DNA of 35,868 nucleotides from positions 86,996 to 122,863 of the forward strand of contig NZ_HE611052.1 of the NCBI RefSeq assembly GCF_000285575.1, given 5' to 3'. The position numbers and the translations under genes were made by a program. The notes below the pieces were generated by a model. That model saw only the letters and a list, made by a program, of their open reading frames with translations. It was not told the origin of the DNA and ran no database searches. The first letter of the stretch is position 1; the number at the start of each line of letters is the position of its first letter. Source of the stretch: Clostridium senegalense JC122. Its GTDB lineage: Bacteria; Bacillota; Clostridia; Clostridiales; Clostridiaceae. Below are positions 32,984-35,868 of this stretch, piece after piece.

Positions 32984-35434
32984 CTAATAGACTATTGACC
33001 AAAGTGCTAAAGTTGTTTCTGGTTCCCAACTAACTATAGCTCTATGAGCTTGGCGACACTTATATTTATTTCCTCTGTAAGTAACTAAATCACCTACTTT
33101 ATATGTTGTTCCTGGCCTCCATTCACTAACTTTTTCAGTATCTGTACCTCCAGTTTGTTTTTTAACTATTAGTGTTCCTTCTTTAAGAGTTGTTTTTTGA
33201 CCATCTTCTTCTGTCGCGATTATTTTGTATGAGTAATTATAATCAGCCCAAGCTGAACAATACAATTTAAGCTTAAATGCCCCTTGTGATAAATCATATC
33301 CTACATATTTGCTTTGATTATCATTTAAAACACTACGCTCAGCATCTATATATTTTCCACCATTCACATATAATTCTATGTTAGTTATCTTTTTACCGCT
33401 TACGCATTCACCTGTTATCTCCATGTCACCAGTTATTGTTTTAGTATCATCAAAATTAACTACATATTTAAGCGGTAACTTTTCTATTTCATCTTCTGAA
33501 GTCTTTTCAAGTCCAGTATTAGTGATTTTATAAGTTATACTGCTGCTTTTTTCTAATTGTAATTTGTTTTCTGTATTTGTTATTAGTAGTCTATTATCCG
33601 GTTCTCTATGCTTAACTGTAATGTAATTACCTATTTGAATAGGAATATTTTCAACTAAGGCTTCATTTACTTTATTTCCAGTAAAATCTTTTGTATAAAT
33701 GGTATTTCCTTCACTGTCCCTAATTAAAAGTGATGCATAACTATCTTCAAAATAGTAATGTGGCATGATTCCTTTGATATCAAATTTTGCATTTTTATTA
33801 GCTAAGTCTAAACCTAATTCTCCAAAAACGTTATCTGCATAACCTTTAAAAGTAAAATTAAATTTTTCACCTAAATAAGCAGTTTCTTTGTTATCTCCAT
33901 CGCCAGTTTCTCCATTTATAACAACATTAAAGCTAGCAGTATCTCCTGATACATTTACATTTTGTAAACTTATTCCACTATCCATTCCATTAGATAAGAA
34001 TAATTCATTGGAATTAATATTTGTCTTGGTATAACCTAAAGCTGCTTTAGATAAATCCCCAACTGCATTTAAAGTTCCATATGGTCTATATAAATATACT
34101 TCATCATTTCCACTTGCGTTACCTCTTCCTTGGAAAGCTGTGTTTATTCTATATACTAATAAACCTTCTCCTGGTAAACTCGATTCATATAATCTTTCTT
34201 TTTTTCTATATTCTACTACAAAATATTCTTTATTTGAATTTGGTGATTTGATAATATAGCTGTTATTATTTGAGTTGCCTATTTTAGATACTGAATATTT
34301 TCCTGGTTTATTTATTTCTTGTATATTATCTATCCACTTACCATAATACATTTTCATGTATGTTCCCATTGATTGAGGAATAGATTTAGTTTGGTCCATT
34401 ACATCCCATGGTCCAACAGCAACTTTACCATCATAATTATAATGATAAAGATCTGGTGCTCCTAATGTATGAAACATTTCATGACTTAAAACACCAATAC
34501 CATTATCTCCAATAAAATCTTCTAATTGAAAATTGTAAGTATCTATTCTTTTACCATTTATTCTTGCATCTTGATAAAACATATTCCATTTATGAGGCCA
34601 TAAAAGTGATGACCATCCAGTTGTTGCACCCTTTATAATAAAACAAACATTATCCACCTTACCATCATTATCTGAATCCACATTTAAATCTTGTGGAATT
34701 TGATTTTTAACAGCATCAACTGCATTTTTAAGTAATGTTTGTTCCCTTATTCCTCTTTCATTGTCTGGAACATTTGCATAATAACTTCTTGGATGACTAT
34801 CAGTATAACTTAAAACTTGATCACCCTGAGGTTTTGGATAAAAAGTTGTATTAATATCTAATTTATTATAAGACGCTTCCTTATAATAATTATTTAAAGA
34901 TGCTTGACCTTGAGAGTTAAATTGTCTATCATATGTGGAAAAATTTCTTGTTATTTCATATTGGTCACTAAATTTTATGAAAATAACTATATTATTAAGC
35001 TTTCCAATATTTTTTGTGCTTTTAGTTGAAACATTTGCATTAAGCATCTCTCTTTGTTTTTCAATTTCATCTTTTGGATATTCTACATCATTTATATTAA
35101 TTCTGCTATCATTTTCAATATTTTGTAAACTTTCAGTTTTTTCTTTAGTTACCCGTTCTCTTGATGGTAATATTTCATCCTTTACATATTTTCCATAAAC
35201 ATAATATCCTGTCTTTTCATCTTTAAGTATTGCTCTTCCCTTTGCATCATGCAAATAGTTATAAAACTCATCTCCTGATGCATAACACTGAATAACTTGT
35301 CCATCCGGTTGTGTTAAATTCACCTCTGCATCCTTCATTGGTGCAGCATTAACCGGTGAATGGCTTGTCCCTAAAACGCTAGCCATTGCAACTAAAGTTG
35401 CTAATCCTAGCTTAGATAAAAACCCTTTTTTCAT
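32984..35434 (-). CDS. Secreted M6 metalloprotease with mucin- and chitin-binding modules
   Basis: This 816-residue extracellular protease is related to the immune inhibitor A (M6) family. A signal peptide (cleavage near residue 30, VNAAP) is followed by a propeptide of about 110 residues. The zinc domain carries HEMFHTLGAPDLYH near residue 318 (HEXXHxxGxxD) and the following met-turn-like WDVMDQ. Residues about 515-640 resemble the mucin/carbohydrate-binding module found with enhancin-type proteases (LGEKFNFTFKGYAD, LDLANKNAKF, YFEDSYASLLI, FTGNK). An Ig-like segment follows. The last 48 residues are a CBM5/12 chitin-binding module (WRPGTTYKVGDLVTYRGNKY, ending ALW). SD GGGGG precedes the ATG. 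Likely substrates are glycan-coated host or environmental proteins. Confidence 0.9.
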   Translation of the reverse strand: MKKGFLSKLGLATLVAMASVLGTSHSPVNAAPMKDAEVNLTQPDGQVIQCYASGDEFYNYLHDAKGRAILKDEKTGYYVYGKYVKDEILPSRERVTKEKTESLQNIENDSRININDVEYPKDEIEKQREMLNANVSTKSTKNIGKLNNIVIFIKFSDQYEITRNFSTYDRQFNSQGQASLNNYYKEASYNKLDINTTFYPKPQGDQVLSYTDSHPRSYYANVPDNERGIREQTLLKNAVDAVKNQIPQDLNVDSDNDGKVDNVCFIIKGATTGWSSLLWPHKWNMFYQDARINGKRIDTYNFQLEDFIGDNGIGVLSHEMFHTLGAPDLYHYNYDGKVAVGPWDVMDQTKSIPQSMGTYMKMYYGKWIDNIQEINKPGKYSVSKIGNSNNNSYIIKSPNSNKEYFVVEYRKKERLYESSLPGEGLLVYRINTAFQGRGNASGNDEVYLYRPYGTLNAVGDLSKAALGYTKTNINSNELFLSNGMDSGISLQNVNVSGDTASFNVVINGETGDGDNKETAYLGEKFNFTFKGYADNVFGELGLDLANKNAKFDIKGIMPHYYFEDSYASLLIRDSEGNTIYTKDFTGNKVNEALVENIPIQIGNYITVKHREPDNRLLITNTENKLQLEKSSSITYKITNTGLEKTSEDEIEKLPLKYVVNFDDTKTITGDMEITGECVSGKKITNIELYVNGGKYIDAERSVLNDNQSKYVGYDLSQGAFKLKLYCSAWADYNYSYKIIATEEDGQKTTLKEGTLIVKKQTGGTDTEKVSEWRPGTTYKVGDLVTYRGNKYKCRQAHRAIVSWEPETTLALWSIVY

Positions 35435-35593
35435 TTTAATCCCCCTCTTTTAGTTCATCACATTTATAACCATACTAAACCTCTCATTTTTTAACGTGGT
35501 ATAAATATGAATACTTATTTATTAAAATATTATAACTAATCATTTGTAGTTGACTTGTTATAATAACTTAAACTAATGATATTAAAATCTTTC

Positions 35594-35868
35594 TTATATC
35601 GAAAAATCTGGATCAACTAAATTTTGATATATATTTTCTAGTAAGCTATAGCTTGATATATTATTTTTATCCAATCTTAGAAACTTTAGTTTTTTTAAGT
35701 CACTTATAGCTGATATATCACATATTTTGTTACTATCTAATCCTAAACTAATTATTCTACTTTTACTTGAAAGTATAGAGATGTCATTTAATTTATTATT
35801 GCTAGCCCAAAGCCCTGTGATTTCATTCATATTCTCAATTCCTTCTAAAGAAGATATATCATTATTAC
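35594..35868 (-). CDS. Leucine-rich-repeat protein, C-terminal part, cut by window edge
   Basis: The frame is open to the right edge of the window and ends at 35594. It reads as about four 20-22-residue leucine-rich repeats of the internalin-like SDS22 kind (for example LWASNNKLNDISIL, LGLDSNKICDISAI, LRLDKNNISS), then a short tail. The internal methionine at 35830 is not the start, because repeat sequence continues upstream of it (NNDISSLEGIEN). No anchoring motif follows the last repeat. Such proteins usually mediate protein binding, often secreted; the full length and export signal lie outside the window. Confidence 0.8.
   Translation of the reverse strand, partial: NNDISSLEGIENMNEITGLWASNNKLNDISILSSKSRIISLGLDSNKICDISAISDLKKLKFLRLDKNNISSYSLLENIYQNLVDPDFSI

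Noticed and set aside
1-35868. CRISPR array, tRNA or rRNA genes, complete insertion sequence
   Set aside because: No regularly spaced direct repeats, cloverleaf-like sequence, rRNA-like conserved block or transposase frame was seen.

Overview
This is an AT-rich (roughly a quarter G+C) chromosomal window. Its codon use, strong Shine-Dalgarno (SD) sites and gene families (K+-type membrane pyrophosphatase, MprF, DUF368, M6 protease, cobalamin riboswitches) point to a Clostridium sensu stricto species. The species cannot be fixed from the sequence alone. No rRNA, tRNA, CRISPR array, complete insertion sequence or prophage was seen.

Layout. 1-2100: a triple-rhodanese lipoprotein with a small membrane protein. 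2100-4100: an antibiotic-resistance-type ABC-F gene broken by one frameshift, behind a long leader whose final hairpin hides the ribosome binding site. 4100-5000: gene-free DNA with an intact promoter, cobalamin riboswitch and terminator that control no visible gene, plus a MITE-like inverted repeat. 5000-8470: a UPF0158 protein, divergent from a four-domain CoA-disulfide reductase/rhodanese/TusA/DsrE fusion. 8470-12600: a DUF368 lipid-carrier translocase, an MFS exporter, an Api92-like protein and a decayed gene. 12600-18300: two convergent secreted amidases, a GNAT, two Nudix proteins, a corrinoid adenosyltransferase and a frameshifted DUF6398 gene. 18300-27530: MprF with a paired operator-like motif, a frameshifted HD-GYP gene, an unknown protein, a chemoreceptor and the pyrophosphatase. 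27530-31130: a B12 riboswitch followed by btuFCD. 31130-35868: small membrane proteins, a GNAT-like protein, a secreted M6 metalloprotease with mucin- and chitin-binding modules, and the end of a leucine-rich-repeat protein cut by the window edge.

Themes. (i) B12: two riboswitches, an uptake ABC transporter and an adenosyltransferase. (ii) Persulfide sulfur handling: two unrelated multi-domain proteins. (iii) Envelope work and defence: MprF, DUF368, two amidases and the ABC-F protein. (iv) Secreted host- or polymer-directed protein: the M6 protease.

The most notable observations are the orphan cobalamin riboswitch, the SD-sequestering attenuator ahead of the ABC-F gene, two TTACA-N4-TGTAA boxes upstream of mprF, and three genes each broken by a single missing A in a short A-run. 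Two of those three breaks sit on classical -1 slippery heptamers in the correct phase. Sequencing error must be excluded before biology is claimed for them.
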